A stretch of DNA of 64,000 nt from assembly GCA_950097015.1 (NCBI GenBank), contig CATNEN010000002.1:62001-126000 (forward strand). The letters run 5' to 3'. The DNA is from Macrostomum hystrix. Its lineage: Eukaryota; Platyhelminthes; Macrostomidae. The position numbers were made by a program, and so were the translations under genes. The notes under the pieces were generated by a model. That model searched no databases. It was not told the origin of the DNA and worked only from the letters and a program-made list of their open reading frames with translations. Below, in pieces: positions 34,109-45,900 of the stretch. Position 1 is the first letter of the stretch. Each line of letters begins with the position of its first letter.

Positions 34109-37100
34109 GTGAGTCAAAACCAATGTGACTCTTTTTTTCTATTTGAGACGGGTTGAGACTGGGTAAATATAAAAAGGCTTAAGAGAGATGAGACAGGGGA
34201 GAGATGAGACAGGGGAGAGATGAGACAGGGGAGAGATGAGACAGGGGAGGGATGAGACAAGGGAAAATATTAGACACGGGAGAGATGAGACAAGGGAAAA
34301 GATTAGACACGGGAGAGATGAGACAGGGGAGAGATGAGACAGGGGAGAGATGAGACAGGGGAGAGATGACACACGGGAGAGATAATATAAGGGAGAGATG
34401 AGACACGGGAGAGATGGGACACGGGAGAGATGAGACAGGGGAGAGATGAGACAGGGGAGAAATGTGACAGGGGAGAGATGAGACACGGGAGAGATGAGAC
34501 AGGGGAGAGATGAGACAGGGGAGAGATGAGACAGGGGAGAGATGAGACAGGGGAGAGATGAGACAGGGGAGGGATGAGACAAAGGAGAAATGAGACAGGG
34601 GAGAGATAATACAAGGGAGAGATGAAACAGGGGAGAGATGAGACAGGGGAGAGATGAGACAGGGGAGAGATGAGACAGGGGAGGGATGAGACAAGGGAAA
34701 ATATTAGACACGGGAGAGATGAGACAAGGGAAAAGATTAGACACGGGAGAGATGAGACAGGGGAGAGATGAGACAGGGGAGAGATGAGACAGGGGAGAGA
34801 TGACACACGGGAGAGATAATATAAGGGAGAGATGAGACACGGGAGAGATGGGACACGGGAGAGATGAGACAGGGGAGAGATGAGACAGGGGAGAAATGTG
34901 ACAGGGGAGAGATGAGACACGGGAGAGATGAGACAGGGGAGAGATGAGACAGGGGAGAGATGAGACAGGGGAGAGATGAGACAGGGGAGAGATGAGACAG
35001 GGGAGGGATGAGACAAAGGAGAAATGAGACAGGGGAGAGATAATACAAGGGAGAGATGAAACAGGGGAGAGATGAGACACGGGAGAGATAATACAAGGGA
35101 GAGATGAGACGCGTGAGAGATGAGACAGGGGAGAGATGAGACAGGGGAGAAATGTGACAGGGGAGAGATGACACACGGGAGAGATAATATAAGGGAGAGA
35201 TGAGACACGGGAGAGATGGGACACGGGAGAGATGAGACAGGGGAGAGATGAGACAGGGGAGAGATGACACACGGGAGAGATGACACACGGGAGAGATAAT
35301 ACAAGGGAGAGATGAGACACGGGAAAGATGGGACACGTGAGAGATGAGACACGGCAGAGATGAGACACGGGAGAAAAATACAAGGGAGAGACGTGACAGG
35401 GGAGAGATGAGACACGGGAGAGATAATATAAGGGAGAGATGAGACACGGGAGAGATGGGACACGGGAGAGATGAGACACGGGAGAGATGACACACGGGAG
35501 AGATGGGACACGGGAGAGATGAGACACGGGAGAGATGGGACACGGGAGAGATGGGACACGGGAGAGATGGGACACGGGAGAGATGAGACACGGGAGAGAT
35601 TAGACAGGGAAGAGATGAGACAGCCGTGTTGGAAGTGGTCGCTGTATTGGATTTGGGAGCATTGCGGGCCCCACCTGGTCACCCCAAAAAAATTTGCAAC
35701 CTAAAAATCTAAGTCGCTCGGTATGCCGACTGAAACAAAAATGATTAGAAAAATTTTTTAAGCTCTCGCACGCGGCCATTCGGTTGATTGAGCTGAGCTG
35801 GTCCAGTCTGAGAACCCTAAGGGCTCTTCTGGGGGTAAGGGGAGTGAGTAGGGTTGCTGAGCAGCTCAGGTGGCGGGGGCCTAGCAACAGTAATTATGGG
35901 CAGAGTGCGGTCGAGTCGACCATTCTAGGGGGGCTGCCATTGTGCTGGGCTTAATTTGTAACGATGGGGATCTGTGGGGCCTGACACCTGGCCTCGAGAC
36001 CAAGGTAAATGGCAATTTTCGGTGAAGATTGGGCTAGCGAGACCGTTGCTCATGGAATTGGGGAGAAAATTGAGGGGCCTTATTTCTTGCCGAATTGATA
36101 TCCCACTGAGGGTGGGTAACCACCCCTTAGGCCTCGGGCTATTGCTCGGAATTCCTCTAATTCCATTTATATAATTCTAATAATTCTCCATTAGCTATGC
36201 AGGACCTGCTTGGCAACTAACTTGGTATCAAAGTCAAGCCGTCATTTTTTAAGTACGAGATTTAAAACAGGAAAATAATTTTCAGCTGCTTTTCAGCCTA
36301 TGGACTCATCTCTCGGACGAAAGTTCGCAAAAAAATTTGCTCTGCACAATAGTTAATTTTTTGATATTCCAGAATTTTTTTAGTTTATTCAAACCCCCCG
36401 GAAAATGGGGGTTTGGCGGGGAGTTGTCTATGTCACATCATCATTTGGTGACAACTGACACGCAACCAGCGAGGAGGCAATTCTGCCCATTTCGCTGACT
36501 CCTGAGCACAGACGTACACAGATACCGTACGCAGGCAAACACACACACACATGTGTGTACATCTGCATCTGTATGACTTTATTATCGTCAGGCAGTGTAA
36601 AATTTCACTGTGCCCTAGAGGTTGGTCATCAAAGGTGTAAATTGCACGACAAGCCCCCCAAGCCCTCTCTCCGTGGCCTCGCCGCGGAATCGAGCTCAGG
36701 GCCCTTTGGTGCTAGAAACAAAAACGTTATACCGCTCTGCCACTCACCCCTACAGCTCTGGAATACAAACTAGTTTCCCGTTGACAAAAATTCGAACCCC
36801 TAACCTCTTCAGTCGAGGGTCTAATGTTCGAGAAATAAAGGCATTTGAGTAGTCATACACGAATTTTGAGCGTAAGACATCTTTAAGGTCCCAAAATCAA
36901 CATTGATCACAATTATCCTATCAACAGTTCTCGCCGGCATTGAAGCAATCAAGCCAGTTTCGGCAGCAACAGCAGCCATCGTCAGCCAGCAAGAAGGAGG
37001 ACCGAGTGAAGCGGCCGATGAATGCCTTCATGGTGTGGAGCCGGGGCCAGAGGCGCAAGATGGCCCAGGAGAACCCGAAGATGCACAACTCGGAGATCAG

Positions 37101-37470
37101 CAAGCGGCTGGGCACGGACTGGAAAGGCCTGACCGAGTCGGAGAAGCGGCCCTTCATTGACGAGGCCAAGAGGCTGCGAGCGATGCACATGAAGGACCAT
37201 CCGGACTACAAGTACCGGCCGAGGCGAAAGGCGAAGACTCTGGTGAAACGACAGGATCGATACGCTGTGGCTGCGGCTGCGGCGGCGGCTGCTGCGGCTG
37301 CCACTGGAGCTGCTTCTTCACCAGATTTAGGCCAACAGCCGAAGCAGCAGCAGCAGCATCAGCAGCAGCAGCAGCAACAGGCCTTGCCACATCAACACCG
37401 GCTTTCTCATCACACAGGCTACAGTTCTGCGCAGCAAGGGGACGAGCTTTTTTCGCAGTCTCAGCTGTAT

Positions 37471-37504
<34 letters not shown>

Positions 37505-37758
37505 TAGTCTATCATTCCGCTCTAACCTACCCTCCACCTGGCTACCATTTCGAAGCTGAGCAGCTGCATCAGCAGGCTGTGCCATGGCAGCCATTTTACA
37601 GCGCGCAGCAGCAGCAGCAACAGCAGCAACATCATCTAACAACTCCCCAGATAACCTCGTTTAGCGAGCTTCAACAAGTGCAAAAGCAGTTGTACAATAA
37701 TGCAACAATGCACTATTCTCACGGCGGCATTGACTTATCGTGTGACACATTGATTTAG
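33830..37758 (+). CDS. soxB: SoxB-family HMG-box transcription factor (2 exons)
   Basis: Two exons, 33830-34108 and 36928-37758, join in phase 0 across a donor AAT|GTGAGT and an acceptor ATCAACAG|TTC, giving 369 residues. The N-terminus has Ala and Gln runs and an acidic patch. The HMG box starts at 37000 ([20 protein letters not shown]) and contains the residues typical of group B Sox proteins, followed by [11 protein letters not shown]. The box binds the minor groove of AACAAT-like sites and bends DNA in the nucleus. After the box come [12 protein letters not shown], a poly-Ala tract and several poly-Gln tracts. The KTL stretch favours B1 over B2, but this needs a tree. The 2.8-kb intron holds a hAT derivative and a SINE. 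The start METEAAAAA lies about 105 bases from the 5' end of the oppositely oriented LINE. Confidence 0.93.
34185..35660 (+). mobile_element. 16-bp minisatellite of hAT-type origin in the soxB intron, with 434-bp duplication
   Basis: About 90 copies of TGAGACACGGGAGAGA variants. Marker variants recur at an offset of exactly 434 bases (AAAATATTAG at 34265 and 34699, ACAAAGG at 34579 and 35013), so a 434-bp block was tandemly duplicated. The right flank GGATTTGGGAGCATTGCGGG matches the right arm of the intact hAT-type element at 41989-42677. No clear left terminus remains. Confidence 0.75.
35661..36432. other. soxB intron, no further feature recognised
   Basis: Mixed single-copy-looking sequence. 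It may contain decayed mobile DNA but no terminus or coding motif could be recognised. Confidence 0.4.
36433..36755 (-). mobile_element. tRNA-derived SINE, near full length, in the soxB intron
   Basis: Read on the minus strand: head with TGGCAGAGCGGTATAACG and GAGCTCGATTCCGCGG, body with GGGGGGCTTGTCGTGCAATT, and the tail with a CA/TG-rich stretch and TCAGGAGTCAGCGAAATGGG. It ends with GCCTCCTCGCTGGTTGCG, matching the copy at 53158-53425. It is the most complete copy in the window, about 320 bases. Confidence 0.88.
36928..37758 (+). CDS. soxB: soxB exon 2 (HMG box and C-terminus)
   Basis: Starts in phase 0 after ATCAACAG and encodes the HMG box plus a low-complexity C-terminus ending [10 protein letters not shown]. 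There is no ATG just before the box in this exon, which supports splicing from the upstream exon. Confidence 0.93.
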
Positions 37759-39726
37759 ATAGTTAAAGTTAAACCATTTGAAACTTAGGCTTGTATTTTC
37801 ATTGCCAGATTTTATGCATGCAGTCGATTAGCATCAATTTTTCCTCTTTACTATTTTTGAACGCTAAAGGAAAAAGGTAGGATTGCGGAAAATTGTTCTA
37901 TAAAGGATAGGGAAAATCTTTGTGGTTTTTGAAAAGCATGCAGTTCTGAACTCTAAAAGCAATATGCAATCTTGCCATCTATCTGCGTGCAACATCATAA
38001 AAAACCTTTGTTTTGAAATTTGTTTGAATTTTTCAAACCTATTTGCCGCGGTAAAAGAAGGATCAAAACGCAAATTTATTCTTCGTAAATTTTAAGATTT
38101 GTTAAATTGGCATGAATTATAATAATTAACGACGCTCGTTAGATGTCCGCTCCTTGTCGTAATTTTTTGCTAGTGTAATTTACATCAATCGATACTCATA
38201 TAAGATTCAGCTCACATAAAATACATAACGAGCAAACGAATGTTTTCACTTCGTTCATGCCCACGTTCCTATGCTGAAACAGTGAACTCTTTGTATAAAT
38301 AAATGCTTAGTTCTTTATTTGTATATTTAATTCATGGATCTTACAATAAATTGGCACGAGACAATAAAAATACAGATAGTTATTTGCCTTTTTTACCTCA
38401 TTGATTGATGAATAACGTGATTTAAAACCTGTCGTTAAAAAAATTTGTAATATATATTTTTATTTTGTTTGCTTAGTTAAAAAATTTTACGATTGGATAT
38501 TATAAACTTCGAGTTCCTGGCCTTCTTAATTCTTCCAGACTTACCTGTCGAAGTAAAGCGTATAGCTTAAAATAAATAAATACATATTAAACAACTCTTT
38601 ATTTTGTAAATAGCTTAGTGAGCTTGATAAAATGTAGAACGATAATGCGCGTGTATTTATTTGTTGTTGTATAGTGAGTTTAACAGAAGGAAACTATAAG
38701 CAAAGGTAAAATTGCAAAAAATGGATACAATTAACTTGCTAAACCAGCCTTGGATATGACAACTTCATTTGCTTACATTAGCTGGTAGAATCCCAATTAA
38801 TGTACCTAGACCAATTATATACTTCAGAAAATGCTCCCATTAGTTATGAAGAAAGAGAGTTTCATTTAATACAGTTTGCTTTTGAACGATAGTAATAGTA
38901 TTAGCTTATTGATTGACACAGAATTTTCATATTTTCAAAAAAAGAAAATTCGTTGTCGTTTTTTGTATTCCAATTTTTTATAAACATATAGTCAGCAATA
39001 GGAGCAAAAAGATGTCTAAAATGTCACAAAAGACGTATTGTTTTACAACTGCAATAATTGTGAAATTATTATGCGCGCTGAGTTTAGTTAATTAGTATTA
39101 GCAGTAAAACAAAGAGTAAACAAAAAGGTAGCGATTCTAAAAGTGCCAAAATATCAATACAAAAATCCTACATTAGAAAATTTGCTAGCAGAAATTAGTT
39201 TAAAAAAGAATAAATAGTCTATTAGCCTTTAACATCTACAAAATCATCTAGGCAAAAAACTAAAGCATCTAAAAGCAAAGCGTAAATCTTCGAAATATAG
39301 CTCGTATTATGCGTGAGGATTCGAGTAAAACAAAAATATCTAAAACTATATAATGCTAGCTACTATGCGATAACTGAAAAAATCGTATGAAATGGACAGT
39401 GTGTTGTGTCCCAATCTTGTTGGGAGTGTTAATTTGTGATATAATAATGGTCATATAACGGGTTAATTTTTTATTCCGTTAGCAAAAAATGAATTTGATG
39501 GATTTATGAACTTAAGATGAAAATAACAGTTGATCTCAGACTCTTCCGCTATGATTTTTTTTCTTTTTTTTCAACAGAATATTCCACCATATAAAAATTT
39601 TGTATCGAGCTATGAGACAAGAAATTCATTATTTTAGCCTCACAAACTGTTTTCGAATTTTACAGTTAGTATAGCTTTCGTCTATCATGTTTTGCTGTTT
39701 GGGTCTGAGGAAATTATAGTCTTACT
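37759..39726. other. soxB 3' flank / convergent intergenic region
   Basis: Strongly AT-rich sequence between two convergent genes. AATAAA signals occur at 38298-38303 and again near 38571. Much of it may be soxB 3' untranslated region. No other gene is recognised. Confidence 0.5.
38298..38303 (+). terminator. Candidate soxB polyadenylation signal
   Basis: AATAAA, about 540 bases after the soxB stop codon, in AT-rich sequence. Other hexamers lie further downstream, so the used site is uncertain. Confidence 0.35.
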
Positions 39727-39732
39727 TTTATT
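39727..39732 (-). terminator. Candidate polyadenylation signal of the KIAA0513-like gene
   Basis: AATAAA on the minus strand, about 100 bases after the proposed stop codon of the KIAA0513-like gene. Confidence 0.5.
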
Positions 39733-39832
39733 CTTTAAATATTTACTTTAAAATCTAGTTTTATTGAAAAGGTTCAACCCGACGATTGCACGTAATCGTC
39801 TCGCGAGATAATTCAGCCGTGCCGTGCCATGG

Positions 39833-39924
39833 TTACATCTGGTGATACGATGCGGACATGCCAGAAGTTCCGTAACTCGGCATCGCTACTCTGTCCAGGT
39901 TCTGAAGCAGCATCGCCTGCTGAT
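39833..39924 (-). CDS. KIAA0513-like exon 6 (last)
   Basis: Acceptor TTAAACAG|AT matches the phase left by exon 5 and encodes QQAMLLQNLDRVAMPSYG and a short Ser/Met-rich tail before TAA. The LLQNLDR segment fits the family's C-terminus. Confidence 0.65.
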
Positions 39925-42900
39925 CTGTTTAATTTAATTGTTTGTCAGAATTAATGGACGACTAATAAACAAAAAATGATTATCGGCGTTAGGCATTAGC
40001 AGATTAAGAAATCAATGGAACAAGACGTTGACGGAACTAGAAGTTAACGGAAAAATAAGTTTACAGAACAAGAATTTATCGGAACAAGAAGTCAGTGGAA
40101 CAAGAAGTTAACGGAACTAGAAGTTAACAGAACAAGAAGTTAACGGAACAAGAAGTTAACGGAACAAGAAGTTAACGGAACAAGAAGTTAACGGAACAAG
40201 AAGTTAACGGAACAAGAAGTTAACAGAACAAGAAGTTAATGGAACAAGAAGGTAACGGAACAAGAAGCTAACGAACAATAAGTTAACGGAACAAGAAGTT
40301 AACGGAACAAGAAGTTAACGGAACAAGAAATTAACGGAACAAGAAGTTAACGGAACAAGAAGTTAACGGAACGAGAAGTTAACGGAACGAGAAGTTAACG
40401 GAACAAGAAGTCAGTGGAACAAGAAGTTAACGGAGCTAGATGTTAACGGAACTAGAATTTAACGGAGCTAGAAGTAACCGAACCTTGAAGCTAAAAAAGT
40501 TAACAGAACAACTATTTTAGCGCAATAATTTGATGTTGATTGCCGTCTCACCGGGTGAGACGTGGTGCAGCTCGCACTGCTTCCTCACAAAGTCAGCGAT
40601 AGCATCGCGCCTCAGCTCCAGGCCTTGCATCTTGGTGACAAATGAGCTGGCGGGTAGTTGTGAAGGGCAGACGATAATAATTAGTATTTACGGCTTTTAA
40701 AACGTGACTGTTTTTAACAAAACAGAATGATAAGCTGCAGTTTCAGCTTCGATTCTATGAACAGTTCTTGCTGCGATTCCATCTGGAGTTCCTGCTGCGA
40801 TTCTATGAACAGTTTCTGCTGCGATTCTAAGAAAAGTTCCTGCTGCGATTCCATCTGGATTTCCATCTGCGATTCTAAGAACAGTTCTTGCTGCGAATCC
40901 ATCTGGATTTCCATCTGCCATTCTAAGAACAGTTCTTGGTGCGATTCTATGAACAGTTTCTGTTGCGATTCTAAGAAAAGTTCCTGCTGCGATTTCATCT
41001 GGAGTTCCTGCTGCGATTCTATGAACAGTTTCTGCTGCGATTCCACCTGGATTTCCATCTGCCATTCTAAGAACAGTTCTTGCTGCGATTCTAAGAACAG
41101 TTCTTGCTGCAATTCTAAGAACAGTTCTTGCTGCAATTCTAAGAACAGTTCTTGCTGCAATTCTAAGAACAGTTCTTGCTCCGATTCTAAGAAAAGTTCC
41201 TGCTGCGATTCTATGAACAGTTCTTGCTGCGATTCTAAGAACAGTTTCTAAGAACAATTCTAGAAGTGTTCGCATATGCAAGCCAATTGACCAAAATTTA
41301 TATTCTAGTTTGTATAATTCGCATGCACGCACTTGCAAAGCAGGTGAGAGATCCTAATTTTCACGAGGAAATAAAGAAAGCACAAAGAAAAACTTCACGG
41401 CAGCAGCGGCTGAACAATTGTAAGTAGAAAAGCAAACTAAACAGAAGATCCGCATTCTCAACTAGGAGAATGCGGACTCAGCCTCAGCTTTTTAACAGAC
41501 ATTTCGTCGCCAGGTCCTTCCCGTTTCTGACTGGCGGCTGCTGAAGAAAAAAATCCCAACACACAATGTCACTTCCCTCCGCGGCGCCGACCTATGGCAG
41601 TTTTTTATTCAAATTCTGGCCTCGCCACGGGTTGGAATGAAAGGAACCCAAGAAATTTTAGAGACGAAAAGTCTGAGCAGGAAAACTGACAATGCAGCTG
41701 AGAACACATCGGGGCTAAGGAGTGGAAGTCTATTTGGGGATCTGCAGTTGATTCTAGAGTATATTCTCTTCCCAACTCAAGTGACTCAGGCCGTATGTGG
41801 TAGTTAAGCTGAAACTAGCGACTAGTTACTGGCAGCATTCTGCCGCAGAGGCGGCACACTTTTTGGCTACTGAAAATTTAAATGAACAAAGGAAATATTT
41901 GTGCAGCGCGTATTAGCATTAACTATTGTCCGCGGTGTCAAGACATTTAAAAAACATTGGCTTCTCTATTCTGAAACACTCTCTACATCAGGGGTCGGCA
42001 AACTTATTAGTTAGCTGGCCAAAAAGAGAACCTAAAAGACGACAGCGGGCCGCATTGACTGTAGAAACATAAGAGAGGTATATCAGAGATTGGGGAGAGA
42101 TGAGACAGAGGAGAGATGAGACACGGAAGAGACGAGACACGGGAGAGATGAGACACGGGAGAGATGACACACGGGAGAGATGACACACGGGAGAGATGAG
42201 ACACGGAGAGATGAGACACGGGAGAGATGAGACACGGGAGAGATGACACACGGGAGAGATGAGACACGGGAGAGATGACACACGGGAGAGATGAGACACG
42301 GGAGAGGTGAGACACGGGAGAGATAAGACACGGGAGAGATGACACACGGGAGAGATGAGACAGGGGAGAGATGAGACACGGGAGAGATGAGACACGGGAG
42401 AGATAAGACACGGGAGAGATGACACACGGGAGAGATGAGACACGGGAGAGATGAGACACGGGAGAGATGAGACACGGGAGAGATGACACACGGGAGAGAT
42501 GAGACACGGAAGAGATGACACACGGGAGAGATAAGACACGGGAGAGGTGACACACGGGAGAGATGAGACATGGGAAAGATGAAACAGTATACTATAGGTG
42601 TCGGAAGGGGCAACGGGTCGGATTTGGAAGCTTTGAGGGCCGCTTGTGACCCGCGGGCCGGAGTTTGCCGACCCCTGCTCTACATGATCCCTTTTCTTCT
42701 TCCATTTTCCAACCCCTACTTTGTCTCTTTACTCTCAGGATCTTTATTAATCCACTTTCTTAACTCCGCACACCCCCTTCTTGCCCCCCTTCTTCCCCCT
42801 TTTCTTCCCTCTCTCGCACTATATCTCCACTTCTTCCTCCTCTCCCGTTCGTTCTCCCTCTCTTCCGTTCTTTCTCCCCTTTCTACCCCTTCTTTTTTCC

Positions 42901-45900
42901 TCTCTGCTCTTCTTTCTCCTAAATTCCCCCTCTTTCTCCCCTTTCTCACCTTTCTTTCCCTTCTTTCTCCCCTCTCCCCTTCTTTCTCCCCTTTCCTCTC
43001 CTTCTTTCTCCTACTCTTCCCCTTCTTTCTCTCCTTTCTTCCCCTTCTTTCTACCCTTTCCCCTTCTTTCTCCCCTCTCTTACTCTCTCTCCTCTTTATT
43101 TTTTATCCCTCATTTAAATTTCTTTATCATACTCGTATTTCTCAATATTCTTCAATCTCTACCACTTCTTTCTCACATTCTTCTTTAATTTAACTAAAAT
43201 TAAACTAAATACGCACTCAACAACGTCGGTACGAATCAAATCAGTACAACAAAAAAAGGGATTTTCTTGGAGACGAAACAAGTTTAGATGAGGTATTTCC
43301 ACATTGCTACTCTAAGTAGAATATCAGATTTTCCCGATTAAATTAACAGAATGCTTGACTGCAAAGTTTGTGTAAATAATTCAGTTTTTTTCTGAATCGA
43401 TTCACTTAAGAATTATCTCTTTAAACGGTTTCCTAAGTGTTTTAATTCCGCTGAAGAATGTACTTTTAGAAATGAAATTTAAAAGTACATTAGAAGGATT
43501 TAAAGTTCTGTTTTTGAACGAGCTCGCTTACCCAATCAGAGCCGTGACACGATATGACGACTGGTCATAACTACCGATTCTGAAAGTAATTAGGGGACAG
43601 ATTCGAGTAAAGCTTTGATAATGCTACCTTGCATGACAATAGTTTCCTACCTTGACCTCTGCTCAGCGTCCACTGCGTCACAAAAGGCGGCAGTCCAAAA
43701 TCGCTGACTCTGCCAGATGCCCTGATCCTTCAGGTAATTGTACAGGTAGGTCTTGCGGTCCGTGCCGAACTGATTGGCTGGAACTGGAATGAGAATATTG
43801 GAAAAAAGATAATTTAAATCAGTTCGAGGACGTGGCATTGGGAAGTGACTTTTCACTTGGGATTGTCAAAAGTTTGAGCAATTGGGGTTCAGAAAATATT
43901 GAGCACGTGAGATTGAGAACAGTTTAAGCACCTGAGATTGAGAACAGTTTGAGCACAAGGGACTGAGAATAGTTTCAGCACAAGGGACTGAGAATAGTTT
44001 GAGCAAGTGGGATTGAGAACAGTTTGAGCACGTGGGATTGAGAATAGTTTGAGCACGTGAGATTGAGAACAGTTTGAGCACGTGCGATTGAGAACAGTTT
44101 GAGCATGTGAGATTGAGAACAGTTTGAGCATGTGAGATTGAGAACAGTTTGAGCACCTGAGATTGAGAACAGTTTGAGCACGTGGGATTGAGAATAGTTT
44201 GAGCACGTGAGATTGAGAACAGTTTGAGCAAGAGAGATTGAGAACAGTTTGAGCACGTGAGATTGAGCACAAGGGACTGAGAATAGTTTCAGCACAAGGG
44301 ACTGAGAACAGTTTGAGCACGTGAGAATGAGAACAGTTTGAGCACGTGAGATTGAGAACAGTTTGAGCAAAATGGACTGAGAACCGTTTTTTAAAATGTA
44401 CTGAGAACAGTTTGAGTTTGTAGGTTTGAGAACTGTTCGAGCACAATTGACAGAGAAAATTTTAACCTAAAAGGAATTAAAACAGTTATAGCTCAAGAGT
44501 TAAAGATTTTTTGAGTTTGAGCACACATCAAACACAACACTTACGCGTGTAGAACACGAAGGCAATGTCCAAGAGAGCCCTGGCAGTTCTCCAGTCCTCA
44601 GCCAGGTTGCACTCCATCAGGGCCGCCGCCATGCTCTGCGCCATCGCGTAGAACGCCGACTCGTCCAGACGGTCAGCGAAGCCGCCGATGCCGCGGCTCT
44701 GCTGCTGCTGCTGCTGCTGCTGCTGGTACTGCTCCAGAGTTTTAACAAACCAAACTCGACCAGGAAGTTTCTTGGAAATTGTAGCGGGTTTTTAATACTA
44801 TTAGAATTTAGTTTTGTTTATGAACAAATCTAGAAATATAACATTGGATAATGGGATAATGGGATCTCAGCTGATCTCATGGGATAATGAGGATGGGATC
44901 TCAGCTGATCTCATGGGATAATGAGTATGGGATCTCAGCTGATCTCATGGGATAATGAGTATGGGTTCTGATCTGATCTCATGGGATAATGAGTATGGGA
45001 TCTCAGCTGATCTCATGGGATAATGAGTATGGGTTCTCAGCTGATCTCATGGGATAATGTGTATGGGATCTCAGCTGATCTCATGGGATAATGTGTATGG
45101 GATATACACTTAAAAAATGAGTTGGTAATATCTTTTTATTTCACGAGACATAATTAACCATAAAATGACACAAATAATTTATTGACTTACCTGGCACATT
45201 CTCGAAAAGTTCGCCTTGTCCTGCTGACTCATCACGTGACTGGATATAAATAGAAAAGAAATTATATTCGTACGGTGCAGTAGATTTAAAAATAAATAAA
45301 TAAATTATGTTGCTCGGAGCTCAAATGTTTTTCGTTAATCTGTTTCTTACAATCGCAGAGCTGCAAAAATAATTTAACAGGAGTGGGGGAGTCAGTTCAT
45401 CGTAAAGGGCAGAAAATTTAGATCTAAATGGTGCATTTTCACGAAAGTCGGTCTTCGTGCCTAGACTTATTATTTTATTTTGTAATCAGCTCACCCAAAC
45501 GACAAGCCTCACCTCCTGTTGATGACCAGGTCCACATACTTGGCCATGAACTCGCGGCACATCTGAACTCCAGGATCGCTCAAGTCCTCAGCCTTCTGGT
45601 GCTCCATCAGCCACTGCGACCGGGCGAACTTCCCGTCGTCTAAGTTGGACATCATCCCGGAGTTCCAGCCGTCGTCGCGCCAACCGCCGCCTCCCAATCC
45701 GTCCTGCTGCTGCTGCAGCTGCTGCTGCATTTGCGGATCCATTCCAGCTAGTGACTGGCGCCGAACCAAAGCACTATTGTCACCTCCTCCGGATAGAAAC
45801 CAGCGATCCTGCTGCTGCTGCTGCACCTGCTGCTGCTGCTGAGCCGGTGGACCCCCGGCCTCGAATCTTGACGTCGAGCCGCCAAAGCCAAAGGTGTTGT

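Noticed and set aside
34139-35682. Minus-strand frames of up to 478 codons with a 16-residue period
   Set aside because: They follow from the 16-bp unit (48 bases is sixteen codons) and the same pattern appears at every copy of the array.
42570-43193. A 207-residue Ser/Phe/Leu-rich protein
   Set aside because: It starts in the hAT arm and runs through a degenerate pyrimidine tract inside an intron.
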